Shown: positions 40,869-50,102, numbered from the stretch's first letter. The stretch: DNA of 64,000 nucleotides from Acidobacteriota bacterium (GCA_016201275.1 JACQDB010000125.1:1-64000); one strand, 5' to 3'. The notes: generated by a model not told the origin, from the sequence alone. Numbers and translations are program-made.

Positions 40869-41624
40869 ATGAAAGTAACATTTCTGGGCACCGGCACCTC
40901 CGTAGGCATACCAAGCATCGGCTGTGATTGCGACACCTGTTTGTCGGATGACGAGCGCGATAAACGCTTGCGCGCTTCCATCTTGATCGAACACGAAGAG
41001 CGGAAAATTCTCGTTGATGCTTCGACAGACTTTCGCTATCAAGCCCTGCGCTGCGGCTTGAAACATCTGGACGCGATTCTCTTCACGCACGCCCACGCCG
41101 ATCATTGCTTCGGGCTGGATGACACGCGCCCGATTATGTTTCGCAATAAAATCGAAATCCCCTGCTATGCCACAGCGGTGACTTGGGAAGGTTTGCGGCG
41201 AGTCTATTCGTATGCCTTCGCGCCTGCGGTTTCCGGCGTGCCGCGCATCATTCCGCATACCATCAACGACCGCTTCAAGCTGTTCGGGCTGGAGATACTG
41301 CCGCTGACGGTGATGCACGGCCCTTTGCCGGTGACGGCGTTTCGCATCAACGATTTTGCTTACGTGACCGATTGCCACGAAATACCTGAAGCGGCGCTTG
41401 CCCAACTGCGCGGCCTGGAGGTCTTGGTGATTGATGCGCTGCGCTTCAAAAAACATCCGACCCACATGACACTTGACCAGGCGCTGGCCTACATCAAAAT
41501 AGTGAAGCCGCATCGCGCTCTGCTGACGCACATTTCGCACGACATCAAACACGCAGAGACCAGCGGCCATCTGCCGGAAAACGTCGAGATTGCTTACGAC
41601 GGTTTAGAGGTGACGAGTAGCTGA
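40869..41624 (+). CDS. PhnP-like MBL-fold phosphodiesterase
   Basis: 251 residues. The metallo-beta-lactamase core is seen in TFLGTGTSVGIPSIGCDCDT, ILVDASTDFRYQALR and ILFTHAHADHCFGLDD (HxHxDH), then VMHGPLPVTAFRI, AYVTDCHEIP and LTHISHDIKH. The GCDC pair in the N-terminus is typical of the PhnP/Lipo-associated subgroup. Likely a cyclic or linear phosphodiesterase. ribF starts within its stop codon (TGATG), so the two are translationally coupled. Confidence 0.88.
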   Translation: MKVTFLGTGTSVGIPSIGCDCDTCLSDDERDKRLRASILIEHEERKILVDASTDFRYQALRCGLKHLDAILFTHAHADHCFGLDDTRPIMFRNKIEIPCYATAVTWEGLRRVYSYAFAPAVSGVPRIIPHTINDRFKLFGLEILPLTVMHGPLPVTAFRINDFAYVTDCHEIPEAALAQLRGLEVLVIDALRFKKHPTHMTLDQALAYIKIVKPHRALLTHISHDIKHAETSGHLPENVEIAYDGLEVTSS

Positions 41625-42580
41625 TGAAAATTTGCCACGACATCGAATCCTGTGAGTTGAAGACTCCGACCATCGTCACCTTTGGCGTCTTTGATGGCTT
41701 GCATCTGGGACATCAAACCATCATGAAACAAGTGGTCGAACGCGCCAAAGCGACGGGCTTGGCCGCCACCGTTGTGACCTTTGATCCGCACCCACGCGCC
41801 GTATTGCACCCAGAAAGTGCGCCGCCCTTGCTGCATACTTTCGAGCAGAAGATGGAAGCCATAGCGCGGCTGGGCATCGAGCAGGTGGTGGTGTTGACTT
41901 TCACCAAAGAGCTGGCCGAAGAGAGCGCCGAAGAATTTTTATTGCAGACGATCTTTGGCCGACTCGATGCGCGTGAGGTTTATTTAGGCAAAGGCTTTGC
42001 GTTCGGCAATCGGCGGGAAGGGAATTTCGAGTTGTTGAAAGCGGTTGCCGATAAATTGCAACGTCTTGCCGATGAAGTCCCCGAAGTCATGTTGCGCGGT
42101 CGCAGGGTGAGTTCAACGGCCATCCGGAAATTATTGAATGACGGGCGCATCAATGTGGCGCGTCGTATGCTCGGTCGCCCGTATGGCGTCGAGAGTCGCG
42201 TCATCGAAGGCCACAAAGTCGGCAGAGAAAAACTCACTTATGCGACGGCGAATTTGAAACCGCACAACCGTGTGTTGCCCGCCAAAGGCGTCTATATCAC
42301 CTTGACGCTGGTAGAAGGAGAGTGGCGACGGTCGCTGACCAACATCGGCGTGCGGCCTACGTTTGGCGGCGATGCGGAGGTGTCTGTGGAAACTCATCTG
42401 ATGAATTTCGACCGCGAGATTTATGGCGAAAAGATTCGCGTGCGCTTTCTGCATCGTCTGCGCGGCGAAAAAAAATTTGAATCTATAGAGGCGTTGAAGG
42501 CGCAGATTGATAAAGATTACAAGCGCGCTGTCCGCTATTTTGACCGCGCCGCCGTCAAACGCAACATCAGGTTTGTGTAG
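41624..42580 (+). CDS. ribF: Bifunctional riboflavin kinase/FAD synthetase
   Basis: 318 residues. The N-terminal FAD synthetase has VTFGVFDGLHLGHQTIMKQV (H-x-G-H) and FTFDPHP-like VTFDPHPRAVLHP, plus the R-x-S-S-T motif GRRVSSTAIRKLL. The C-terminal riboflavin kinase starts at RPYGVESRVIEGHKVGREKL. The usual PTAN phosphate motif reads ATAN here (YATANLKPHNRVLP), with GVRPTFGG and ETHLMNFDREIYG intact. Makes FMN and FAD in the cytosol. It starts in overlap with the MBL gene. Confidence 0.95.
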   Translation: MKICHDIESCELKTPTIVTFGVFDGLHLGHQTIMKQVVERAKATGLAATVVTFDPHPRAVLHPESAPPLLHTFEQKMEAIARLGIEQVVVLTFTKELAEESAEEFLLQTIFGRLDAREVYLGKGFAFGNRREGNFELLKAVADKLQRLADEVPEVMLRGRRVSSTAIRKLLNDGRINVARRMLGRPYGVESRVIEGHKVGREKLTYATANLKPHNRVLPAKGVYITLTLVEGEWRRSLTNIGVRPTFGGDAEVSVETHLMNFDREIYGEKIRVRFLHRLRGEKKFESIEALKAQIDKDYKRAVRYFDRAAVKRNIRFV

Positions 42581-42689
42581 GCTTGGCGGTTAAAGCCCGG
42601 AGCCTGTAGTGCCAAAGCATCGGAAACTTTCCGTGTCAGTGGTTGAGAAAAAATTGACGCGACTTCACGCCACGAAATATCATCCTCGT

Positions 42690-42977
42690 ATGAGCGATTC
42701 AGTAATCATTGAAGACTTGCCGATGACGCCGGAGATGGCGTTGTTGTTCGAGAAGGCGAAACGCAATGTGAAATGGTTCAACGACCACGCGATGGAACTC
42801 GAAGTGTTCAAGCGGTATCGCGGCCAGTATGTCGCCTCTTCGGGCGGCGAACTGTTTGTCGCCGACACTGCCGAAGAAGTCGAGCGCCTTGCGAAAGAAA
42901 AACACCCTGACGATTTGCCGCATATTAGATATATCCCGAAAGAAAAGTTGAGCCGAATCTATGCGTGTAAACGGTGA
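42690..42977 (+). CDS. DUF5678-family small protein
   Basis: About 95 residues from ATG 42690. A GTG at 42609 with GGAG upstream would add 27 residues, so the start is uncertain. The core WFNDHAMELEVFKRYRGQYV, ASSGGELFVADTAEEVERLA follows the DUF5678 pattern. Such proteins are usually paired with an aspartyl-protease-like protein, as here: the next start lies 17 bp before this stop. Role unknown. Confidence 0.75.
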   Translation: MSDSVIIEDLPMTPEMALLFEKAKRNVKWFNDHAMELEVFKRYRGQYVASSGGELFVADTAEEVERLAKEKHPDDLPHIRYIPKEKLSRIYACKR

Positions 42978-43398
42978 ATGGCTGCTTTGTGATGATGGCA
43001 TAATTCGACCAAGCGTTTCCGGGTTAGTTCGAGCCTTAGATGACCAATGGGTGGAAGTTACATTCTTGCTGGACTGTGGAGCAGACCGGACGGTTTTTAG
43101 TTCGAGATTCCTTCATCGGCTTCGAGGCCTGGAAGTAGGCGAAGGGCAACAAGTGTACCTGGCAGGGGTTGGGGGACGGGTCGGCTCAATTACTGTGGAG
43201 ACCACTATTGGGTTAATTCGAGATGATGAACGAATCGTGCAGGTGCATGGGCATTTTGGCGTTTTCACAGAAAGCGAGAGCGGTGATTTGTCTGTGCTGG
43301 GTCGGGATGTGACGAATAATTTCAGCGCGATTTATGATTACCTGAATCAAGCGGTCACGTTGCTTGCACTCCCTCATCATTACGAAATCAAGCCTTGA
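42961..43398 (+). CDS. Retropepsin-like aspartyl protease-fold protein
   Basis: 145 residues overlapping the preceding gene by 17 bp. One pepsin-like half-fold is visible: VTFLLDCGADRTVFSSRFLH (the D-T-G-A active-site motif reads D-C-G-A), VYLAGVGGRVGSI and GDLSVLGRDVTNNFSAIYDY. Clan AA proteins of this size dimerise to form the active site. The Thr to Cys change may weaken catalysis. The DUF5678/aspartyl-protease pair is a recurrent two-gene unit whose function is not established. Confidence 0.75.
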   Translation: MRVNGEWLLCDDGIIRPSVSGLVRALDDQWVEVTFLLDCGADRTVFSSRFLHRLRGLEVGEGQQVYLAGVGGRVGSITVETTIGLIRDDERIVQVHGHFGVFTESESGDLSVLGRDVTNNFSAIYDYLNQAVTLLALPHHYEIKP

Positions 43399-43437
43399 TT
43401 TTTCTGCAACCATTTCGGCAAGGAGTCATAAAATCTC

Positions 43438-44289
43438 ATGTTCCAAGCGGATGTATTAAAAGACAAAGTTATCATCATCACTGGCGGTGGCACGGGATTG
43501 GGGCGGGCGATGGGCGAACGGTTTTTAGAATTGGGCGCGAAGCTCGCCATCACCAGTCGTAACCTGGCGCGGCTTGAACAATCTGCCGCAGAGATGCGCG
43601 AAGCCACAGGCGGCGAGGTCTTCGCCGTGCCTTGCGATGTGCGCGATGCCGCGCAGGTCGAGCAGATGATTGAGCAAATCTGGCAGCATTACGGCACTGT
43701 GGATGTGCTGGTCAATAACGCCGCAGGAAATTTCGCCGCGCCTACCGAAAGGCTTTCGACACGCGCTGTTGATGCGGTGTTAGGCATTGTGCTGCACGGC
43801 ACGTTTTATTGCACGCTGGCTTTGGGAAAAAAATGGATCGCCGAAAAACGCGGCGGCACGATGCTGAATCTACTGGCGACGTATGCGTGGACGGGTTCGG
43901 CTTATGTCGTACCATCGGCGGCGGCAAAGGCCGGAGTGATGGCGTTGACGCAATCGCTGGCGGTCGAATGGGCAAAGTACGGCATACGCATGAACGGCAT
44001 CGCGCCGGGGCCGTTTCCGACAGCGGGCGCGCAACAGGGCTTAACGCTTGGCGGCGATTTCAGCCAGTTTGTCGTTGACCGCAACCCGTTAAAGCGTGTA
44101 GGCCAGTTGCGCGAGTTGGCGAATCTGGCGACCTATTTAATTTCCGATTATTCGGCATACATCAACGGCGAAGTCGTGGTCATTGATGGCGGCGAATGGC
44201 TGGCCGGGGCTGGCGAATTCAGTATGCTCGATAAATTGTCGGACGAAGATTGGGACAAACTGGAAGCGCAGGCGCGCAGCCGCAAATAG
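43438..44289 (+). CDS. SDR oxidoreductase, 2,4-dienoyl-CoA reductase type
   Basis: 283 residues. Rossmann start VIIITGGGTGLGRAMGERFL (TGGxxxLG), VLVNNAAGNF (NNAAG). The catalytic region TGSAYVVPSAAAKAGVMALT has Ser-x-x-x-Lys in place of Tyr-x-x-x-Lys, as in mammalian-type peroxisomal and mitochondrial dienoyl-CoA reductases. GPFPTAGAQ and YINGEVVVIDGG follow. Likely acts on unsaturated fatty acyl-CoA with NADPH. It stands at the end of the ribF group; a facing array follows its stop. Confidence 0.88.
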   Translation: MFQADVLKDKVIIITGGGTGLGRAMGERFLELGAKLAITSRNLARLEQSAAEMREATGGEVFAVPCDVRDAAQVEQMIEQIWQHYGTVDVLVNNAAGNFAAPTERLSTRAVDAVLGIVLHGTFYCTLALGKKWIAEKRGGTMLNLLATYAWTGSAYVVPSAAAKAGVMALTQSLAVEWAKYGIRMNGIAPGPFPTAGAQQGLTLGGDFSQFVVDRNPLKRVGQLRELANLATYLISDYSAYINGEVVVIDGGEWLAGAGEFSMLDKLSDEDWDKLEAQARSRK

Positions 44290-44339
44290 AATCGTGATGC
44301 CGTAATGCTTGTGCGGATGCTGTTCAAATCGAATTGAAT

Positions 44340-44434
44340 CTTTGCGTGACTTTGCGTCTTTGCAGCTTGGCGCAAGAAAAGAGTGGTGCAGCGCCAACCG
44401 AAGTTCACGCAAAGCCGCAAAGTCACGCAAAGCG
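44340..44434. repeat. Facing TTTGCGTGAC arrays
   Basis: CTTTGCGTGACTTTGCGTC (44340-44358, extending to 44363) and TCACGCAAAGCCGCAAAGTC plus ACGCAAAGCG (44405-44434) are inverted copies, 23 of 24 bases matching. An inner stem TTGGCGC/GCGCCAA lies between them. Confidence 0.8.
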
Positions 44435-44570
44435 TACAGGCGGAAATTTTTTCTCAAGCTCAGGAAGCAGGATGTGGATTGCCATCGCTCGTGAAGCTCG
44501 TGATGAAGGCCGAAGGCGCGGTGACTCGTTGCAGCTTGGCGTTCAAAGCCTATTGATAGAGGTTGTTTTG

Positions 44571-45731
44571 ATGATTGTAAAAGCCATGAAATATTTTTCG
44601 GTTGCCCTTCTCTTCAATCTGTTGCTTGCGTTTTCTATCTCTGCACAACAACTGCCGGACAAAGATTATCTGGTTTATGTGGTCTGCGAATCGGCGGACA
44701 AAATCGCTTTGATTCGCTTTGGCGCAACCGGCGCAAAGGTCGAGCGCGAAATTCCCACGGGACTGATGCCCAACGACATTGACGGGCCGCACGGCATCGT
44801 GGTGTCGCCCGATAAACAGTTCTATTATGTATCGCTCGGTCACGGCAGACCGTTTGGTTCGGTGTGGAAATATTCAACCAGAGACGACACGGTAATCGGG
44901 CGCGTCACCTTGGGCTTGTTTCCGGCGACGATGGACATCACACCCGATGGCGAATTTCTTTACGTCGTCAATTTCAATCTGCACGGCGATATGGTTCCAT
45001 CTTCAGTTTCCGTAGTCGCTACCGATTCGATGATGGAAGTCAAACGCCTGACCACTTGCACCATGCCGCATGGGTCGCGGCTCAACCCGCAAGGCGACAA
45101 ACAATATTCGGCCTGCATGATGGACGATATGCTGGTCGAAATTGACGCCAGTAATTTTCAAGTGGCGCGGCACTTTCTCTTGACCAGAGGCAAAGAGTTG
45201 GGAATGTTCGGCGCGCCCGTAAGCAAAGGAAACTCTATGTCGCACGACCTGGGTGGTCACGGAATGGAGCCGCCCAAACCGGGCGATGTCGGTTGTTCGC
45301 CGACCTGGGCGCAGCCTTCCAGCGACGGCAAATCAATTTTTGTGGCCTGCAACAAGAGCGATGAAATTGTCGAAGTAGATGCGGCAAGCTGGAAAGTCAA
45401 ACGCCGCATGGCAGCGCGTGGCGGCGTTTATAATTTAGCCGTGACCAGAGACGACCGCTTGATTTCAACCAACAAACGCGACCAGTCGGTTTCGATTATG
45501 GATTTGCAGACCGGCAAAGAATTGGCGCGCATTCCTACGAAACGCCGTGTGGTTCACGGTGCAGTAGTGTCTTCGGATAATCGCTATGCGTTCATTTCGG
45601 TTGAAGGCGTAGGCGCAGACCCCGGCACTGTTGAAGTCATAGACCTCGCCGCCTTGAAGACAGTGGCGACAGTTGATGTTCCTGCACAGGCCGCCGGAAT
45701 TGATTTTTATAAAACCGAACCGACGAAGTAA
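44571..45731 (+). CDS. Secreted YVTN-type beta-propeller
   Basis: 386 residues from ATG 44571 (GAGG about 8 bp upstream). The signal peptide ends in SISAQQ. Repeated blades match the YVTN/cytochrome d1-like pattern: VVSPDKQFYYVSLGHGRPFG, ITPDGEFLYVVNFNLHGDM, QPSSDGKSIFVACNKSDEIV, VSSDNRYAFISVEGVGADPG. Several Cys-His pairs (MPHGSRL, DVGCSPTW) are present, but no c-type haem motif. Likely periplasmic; ligand unknown. The next gene follows 43 bp later. Confidence 0.82.
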   Translation: MIVKAMKYFSVALLFNLLLAFSISAQQLPDKDYLVYVVCESADKIALIRFGATGAKVEREIPTGLMPNDIDGPHGIVVSPDKQFYYVSLGHGRPFGSVWKYSTRDDTVIGRVTLGLFPATMDITPDGEFLYVVNFNLHGDMVPSSVSVVATDSMMEVKRLTTCTMPHGSRLNPQGDKQYSACMMDDMLVEIDASNFQVARHFLLTRGKELGMFGAPVSKGNSMSHDLGGHGMEPPKPGDVGCSPTWAQPSSDGKSIFVACNKSDEIVEVDAASWKVKRRMAARGGVYNLAVTRDDRLISTNKRDQSVSIMDLQTGKELARIPTKRRVVHGAVVSSDNRYAFISVEGVGADPGTVEVIDLAALKTVATVDVPAQAAGIDFYKTEPTK

Positions 45732-45774
45732 AATCTTCCTTCAATCATCAATCCAAAATTTGAGTCAAAGAAAA

Positions 45775-46632
45775 ATGGCAGATAACAAAAACCAAAAAGC
45801 GAAACCCGTAGAGCCAAAATCGAACAACGTCGTATGGATTGCCGTCGGCGTTATTGCTGTGCTGGCAATCATCGGCATCCTTTATATCACCAACAAAGCG
45901 GACAGAAACTCTCTGGCGAATGCCAACGTGAGAACGCCGCCTGCGACTACGCCGACAGTGACGCCGCCCGTAACGGCGACAACTAACAACAACGCTGCGC
46001 CCGTGACCAACCCCGAAACCAAAGGCGAACCGGAGTTGACGACGATGGACGTAGCCAAAGCGGTGATGGTCACGGTTGAAGAAGACTTCGGCAAAAACGC
46101 GACGATTGCCTCGGCGTTGAAACAGGTCGAGCGGCGCTATCAACCCGATGACGGCAAAGGTCGGACGTTTGCGGTACTCGATGCCTACGGCGAAACCTTG
46201 CCGGACGGCAAAGTGCATATGTCCATGCACATCAGCAGCGAAAAACCCGGAACCGCGCAATTGATTGACAAAAAAACCGGCAAGGTTTTGTGGAAGGCGA
46301 GAATCAATCCCGTCAACACGCCGCCGCCGCCGAAAGCTTTACGCATGATTATTGAATCAAGCCCCGGCAATGGCTTCAATGTGGATGTTGCCAGCGCCAA
46401 CAATGTGTTGAGCGCCACGGCCAGCGGCAAAGGCGTGCCGGTGGCGAACCTGTGGCCGGATGGCGAAGTGATGGAAGTCACCTTCATCTACAGTATGTGC
46501 GGTTGCCCGGTGAAAGCGAAAGTCAAGCGCGTCGGTGACAAGACCATGCGAATCAATGATCTGCCGGTGATGTTTCCCGATGACCCTGATGCTTTGCAGA
46601 CCATAGCGAAATTTATGAAGTGGTCTTCGTAA
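45775..46632 (+). CDS. Single-pass membrane protein, unknown function
   Basis: 285 residues. A hydrophilic Lys-rich head (1-19) precedes one transmembrane helix (VVWIAVGVIAVLAIIGILYI, 19-40), then a Pro/Thr/Asn-rich linker and a domain starting about 95 (ELTTMDVAKAVMVTVEEDF). The end has a CGCPV motif (IYSMCGCPVKAKVKRVGDK) that could bind metal or be a redox pair. I do not recognise the family. It may act with the upstream propeller. Confidence 0.75.
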   Translation: MADNKNQKAKPVEPKSNNVVWIAVGVIAVLAIIGILYITNKADRNSLANANVRTPPATTPTVTPPVTATTNNNAAPVTNPETKGEPELTTMDVAKAVMVTVEEDFGKNATIASALKQVERRYQPDDGKGRTFAVLDAYGETLPDGKVHMSMHISSEKPGTAQLIDKKTGKVLWKARINPVNTPPPPKALRMIIESSPGNGFNVDVASANNVLSATASGKGVPVANLWPDGEVMEVTFIYSMCGCPVKAKVKRVGDKTMRINDLPVMFPDDPDALQTIAKFMKWSS

Positions 46633-46678
46633 TGTAGCGGGGGTGCAAAACCGTAGGTCGTTTTCAGGGGTATCTAGC

Positions 46679-46772
46679 GCGTGTCGCAGAATTTCAGAAA
46701 CCGTCTATATGTTGTAGGTGGTTAAACCATCATACACAATATCTGGACAAAAAATTCATTTCTGCGACACGT
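46679..46772. repeat. Palindromic repeat family A, copy 2
   Basis: GTGTCGCAGAA...TTCTGCGACAC with the central GGTTAAACCATCATACACAA; it matches copy 1 (119-211) in reverse orientation. It starts 46 bp after the preceding stop codon. Confidence 0.8.
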
Positions 46773-47146
46773 TCTATTTACCGCGCTTGATGTTTCGGCA
46801 GGCGCAGCGGGTGCATAGCCACAGGCGGCACCCCTGCTCAACTTCTCGCCACTGCCTTGCGGCGAACGGCAAGTTATCAAGATGCGCTGCTTGATCTTGC
46901 CGCTTTCGATTGGGCGTGTGATTTCCCGCGACCGCAAAAGGCGCGTCCGCAACCAAAGCGGAACCGGCGACGTGACGAAAAAAAATGTATGTGTATAATT
47001 GCTGCGTCAAAGTGTGAGGTGAGGAGTAAGGCAAAAGGAAAAAGGCCAACGGCAAGCTGCCCCCTTGAGTGATGCGGTCACGGATTTTCTGCTGCCGCAC
47101 CGTCTTTGCCTGAAGCGTTCAGTCAGGTTTTTCAGGAGAATTCAAG
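46773..47146. other. Gap before DUF350 group
   Basis: No supported gene. Contains a short unpaired phrase GGCAAAAGGAAAAAGG (about 47030) of the heptamer-array type. The AGGAG ribosome site of the next gene is at its end. Confidence 0.5.
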
Positions 47147-47326
47147 ATGCTCGGTAAACTATATTTGTATGGCGGAATCGTTCTGCTCGCTTTGTGCGGT
47201 GTGATGATTCTTACAGGCTATGAACTGGGCGGCGGCAGACGCGATTTTATTCCCGCCGACAAGCGTTCGCAGGATGGCTATCGTTCGTTTCACATCTTTC
47301 ATTCAGGATACAGAGGAGGGAAATAA
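47147..47326 (+). CDS. 59-residue membrane peptide before DUF350
   Basis: Short gene with CAGGAGAATTCAAG before ATG. One transmembrane helix (YLYGGIVLLALCGVMILTGY) is followed by a Gly/Arg/Tyr-rich tail (GGGRRDFIPADKRSQDGYRS). Its TAA overlaps the ATG of the DUF350 gene (TAATG), so it is almost surely co-translated. It is probably a small subunit or regulator of the DUF350 protein. Confidence 0.7.
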   Translation: MLGKLYLYGGIVLLALCGVMILTGYELGGGRRDFIPADKRSQDGYRSFHIFHSGYRGGK

Positions 47327-47610
47327 TGCTCTTGGAACCACTCGCAAAATTTGCTGACGCGGGGTTGGCCACAGCGCAATTCGCTATGCTGGTGCCGCTC
47401 AATCAATTGACCGATTATGTGATTTCGACGCTTGTCTTCGTCGCCATCGGCCTGATCTTTTTCGCCATCGCCTTTCTGGTCATCGTCAAGTTCTCGCCGT
47501 TTTCGATTCGCAAAGAGATCGAAGACGACCAGAACACCTCCTTAGCGATTCTGATCGGCTCGGTCATCATCGGCATCGCTTTGATTGTCGCCGCCGCAGT
47601 TCACGGCTGA
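47326..47610 (+). CDS. DUF350 membrane protein
   Basis: 94 residues with two membrane helices (VISTLVFVAIGLIFFAIAFL and NTSLAILIGSVIIGIALIVA) and the acidic loop KEIEDDQNTSLA typical of DUF350. It is shorter than most relatives, which have about 130 residues and four helices, so it represents one half-unit. It belongs to a set of the 59-residue peptide, DUF350 and a membrane aminopropyltransferase. Function unknown; DUF350 genes recur next to spermidine-synthase-like genes. Confidence 0.85.
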   Translation: MLLEPLAKFADAGLATAQFAMLVPLNQLTDYVISTLVFVAIGLIFFAIAFLVIVKFSPFSIRKEIEDDQNTSLAILIGSVIIGIALIVAAAVHG

Positions 47611-47626
47611 AAGACTGTAAAGGGTA

Positions 47627-47797
47627 AATCGTGAATTGGGAATCGGGACACAGCGAGTACGAGGTTCTGCATCGCTGACGGGATTGGTGCAGCAAACGAA
47701 AAGCAGCCCGACCGCCAACTCACGAATTCCGCCGCACGATTCACGCTGCGATGTTTGTGCTTCACGATGCGTTCTTCCCTGTTCCCTGTTCACTGAC
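47627..47797. repeat. Heptamer-type arrays around short gap
   Basis: Left: AATCGTG/AATTGGG/AATCGGG (47627-47647). Right: CACGATTCACG and TTCCCTG/TTCCCTG/TTCACTG (47719-47797). Roughly inverted, less exact than other pairs. The right array ends 4 bp before the next start. Confidence 0.6.
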
Positions 47798-47801
47798 AAA
47801 G

Positions 47802-49307
47802 ATGAATCGCACACCGATTATTTTCCTCAATGTTCTGGTCATCGCCACTTGTGGACTGGTCTATGAACTGTTAGCCGGAACCCTAGCCAGTTATGTGCTG
47901 GGCGATTCGGTCACGCAATTTTCCCTGATCATCGGCATCTACCTTTCGGCTTTGGGCATTGGCGCATGGCTGTCGGGTTTTATTGATACGGGCTTGGCGC
48001 GGCGCTTCATCGAAGTTGAAATCGCGGTGGCACTGTTGGGCGGGTTTTCTGCGCCGCTGCTGTTTTTGAGTTTCGCCAGGCTGTCGTATTTTCAGGTCGT
48101 TCTTTACGCCATTGTCCTCGGCGTCGGCACCCTGGTCGGTTTAGAGTTGCCATTGTTGATGCGCCTGTTGAAGGACACGCTCGCTTTCAAAGATTTGGTG
48201 TCGCGGGTGTTGACCTTCGATTACATAGGCGCGCTGGTCGCTTCGTTATTGTTCCCGCTTTTTTTAGTGCCGAAACTGGGACTGGTTCGTACCTCTTTGG
48301 CGTTCGGTCTTCTCAATGCCGCCGTGGGCTTGTGGGCGACGTGGCTGCTTGCACCGCTGATGAAAGGCAAAGTCACGGGGCTGCGCCTGCGCGCCGTTGC
48401 GGTGATGGTGTTGTTGGTGATGGGCTTTATTAAAGCCGATTCGTTGACCAAACTGGCCGAAGAAGATTTGTTTGCTGACGAAATTATTTATACCAAAACG
48501 ACGGCCTATCAACGCATCGTCATCACGCGAAGCCGCGCCGGTTTTCAACTGTTCTTAAACGGCCATCTGCAATTCAGTTCGGCGGATGAATATCGGTATC
48601 ACGAAGCGCTGGTGCATCCGGCGATGATGGCCGCAGGCGGCAAGCCGCATCGCGTCTTGGTGCTGGGCGGCGGCGATGGTCTGGCGGTCAGAGAAATTCT
48701 GCGTTACCCGACCGTCGAATCGGTGACGCTGGTTGACCTGGACCCGGCGATGACCAAGCTTTCCGCCGCCTTTCCGCCGCTGGCCGAGTTGAACAAACAT
48801 TCGTTTGCCGACCCGCGCGTTCAGGTCATCAATCAGGACGCCATGATCTGGCTGGAAAATGCGGTTGCGCCTTTCGACATCGCCATCATAGATTTTCCCG
48901 ATCCCAATACCTTTGCTTTAGGCAAACTCTACACGACGCGATTTTATAAATTGCTGAAAGCGCGATTGACGCCGGAGGCAGCGCTGGCGATACAAAGCAC
49001 TTCGCCGTTGTTTGCGCGGCAATCGTACTGGTGCATTATGAAGACGCTCGAAGCGGCGGGCTTTGCCGTGCGTCCGTATCAAACCGCTGTGCCATCGTTC
49101 GGGGTGTGGGGCTTTGCGCTCGCCCGCTTGCAGGATTTCGCGCCGCCCACCGTTGCGCCGTCAGGCTTGCGCTTTCTCGACGACCGGGCGATGCAAGGGC
49201 TATTCGCCTCGTCAACCGACACCTCCCCGGTTCCGGTTGAAGTCAATCGTCTCGACAATCAAGCGCTGGTGCGCTACTACGAATCCGAATGGAAACGCTA
49301 TGAGTGA
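47802..49307 (+). CDS. Membrane-bound spermidine synthase-like protein
   Basis: 501 residues from ATG 47802. The N-terminal half has about six or seven membrane helices ([40 protein letters not shown] and others). The C-terminal half is an aminopropyltransferase/methyltransferase fold with [47 protein letters not shown] and [20 protein letters not shown]. Hallmark residues of polyamine synthases are present, though its substrate may differ. It is the last gene of the DUF350 set. Confidence 0.9.
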   Translation: MNRTPIIFLNVLVIATCGLVYELLAGTLASYVLGDSVTQFSLIIGIYLSALGIGAWLSGFIDTGLARRFIEVEIAVALLGGFSAPLLFLSFARLSYFQVVLYAIVLGVGTLVGLELPLLMRLLKDTLAFKDLVSRVLTFDYIGALVASLLFPLFLVPKLGLVRTSLAFGLLNAAVGLWATWLLAPLMKGKVTGLRLRAVAVMVLLVMGFIKADSLTKLAEEDLFADEIIYTKTTAYQRIVITRSRAGFQLFLNGHLQFSSADEYRYHEALVHPAMMAAGGKPHRVLVLGGGDGLAVREILRYPTVESVTLVDLDPAMTKLSAAFPPLAELNKHSFADPRVQVINQDAMIWLENAVAPFDIAIIDFPDPNTFALGKLYTTRFYKLLKARLTPEAALAIQSTSPLFARQSYWCIMKTLEAAGFAVRPYQTAVPSFGVWGFALARLQDFAPPTVAPSGLRFLDDRAMQGLFASSTDTSPVPVEVNRLDNQALVRYYESEWKRYE

Positions 49308-49499
49308 GGTTGGCAACTTGGTTGAGCCAATTGCTGTTCATCGGTTGCCGAGAAATCTCTTTGCCCGAACCAACCTGGAAAGGCAAGCGCAAACGGAGCA
49401 ACGCGGAATGTGATTGCCATCATCTTTCTTGAGCGTTTGGGGTGCAGTCCGAAAAGCTGATATTCTCAGCCTTCAACAAAAAAAAGAATTGGAGAGTTT

Positions 49500-50099
49500 A
49501 TGACTGAAATTTCAAAGACGTTGTCCCGCATGGTTTTCCTTTGCGTTTTGTTGGTTGGCGCGGCATCATCTGCCGTTGCTCAAGCCGGGAAGGTAGAGTA
49601 CAAATTGCTGGCGACTAACAAGACTTCGACTATGCAGAAAGAGATGAATGAAAGTGCTGCTGTGGGCTTTCGTTTTGGCGGCGTGATGGGCGGCGAAACC
49701 TCTTTCGGCGGCTCGGAAGTCGTCGTCATTATGACCAAAGACCCGCAACAAAAAACGGCATCGCGTTTCAAATATAAATTGCTGGCGACCAGTAAGACTT
49801 CGACCATGCAGAAAGAGTTACAGGAGGCCGGAGATGAAGGTTTCGAGTACAAAGGTCAAACCGTCTTTTCTTCAACCTTCGGCGGCAAAGAGGTCATAGT
49901 AATTTTAGAGCGCGACATGGAGGCGAAAGTTGACACTTGGGAGTATAAACTGCTCGCCACGAAAAAGACCGGCACGATGCAAAAAGAATTAGGCGAAGCC
50001 GGAGCGCAGGGCTTTGAATTCGTCGGCGTAACCGTCAGTGATACCGCATTCGGCGGCAAAGAGGTGGTCTCCATTTTGCGCCGCCCCATGCGCCGGTGA
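49500..50099 (+). CDS. Secreted protein with three DUF4177-like repeats
   Basis: 199 residues with GGAGAG upstream. The signal peptide ends in SAVAQA. Three copies of about 55 residues follow: VEYKLLATNKTSTMQKEMNE, FKYKLLATSKTSTMQKELQE, WEYKLLATKKTGTMQKELGE, each with GF.(F/Y).G and FGG(S/K)EVV.I. Each looks like a small alpha-beta DUF4177-type unit. The repeats are also alike at the DNA level (copy 1 to 3 share long identical blocks), so they arose by recent duplication. Function unknown. Confidence 0.82.
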   Translation: MTEISKTLSRMVFLCVLLVGAASSAVAQAGKVEYKLLATNKTSTMQKEMNESAAVGFRFGGVMGGETSFGGSEVVVIMTKDPQQKTASRFKYKLLATSKTSTMQKELQEAGDEGFEYKGQTVFSSTFGGKEVIVILERDMEAKVDTWEYKLLATKKTGTMQKELGEAGAQGFEFVGVTVSDTAFGGKEVVSILRRPMRR

Positions 50100-50102
50100 A
50101 GC

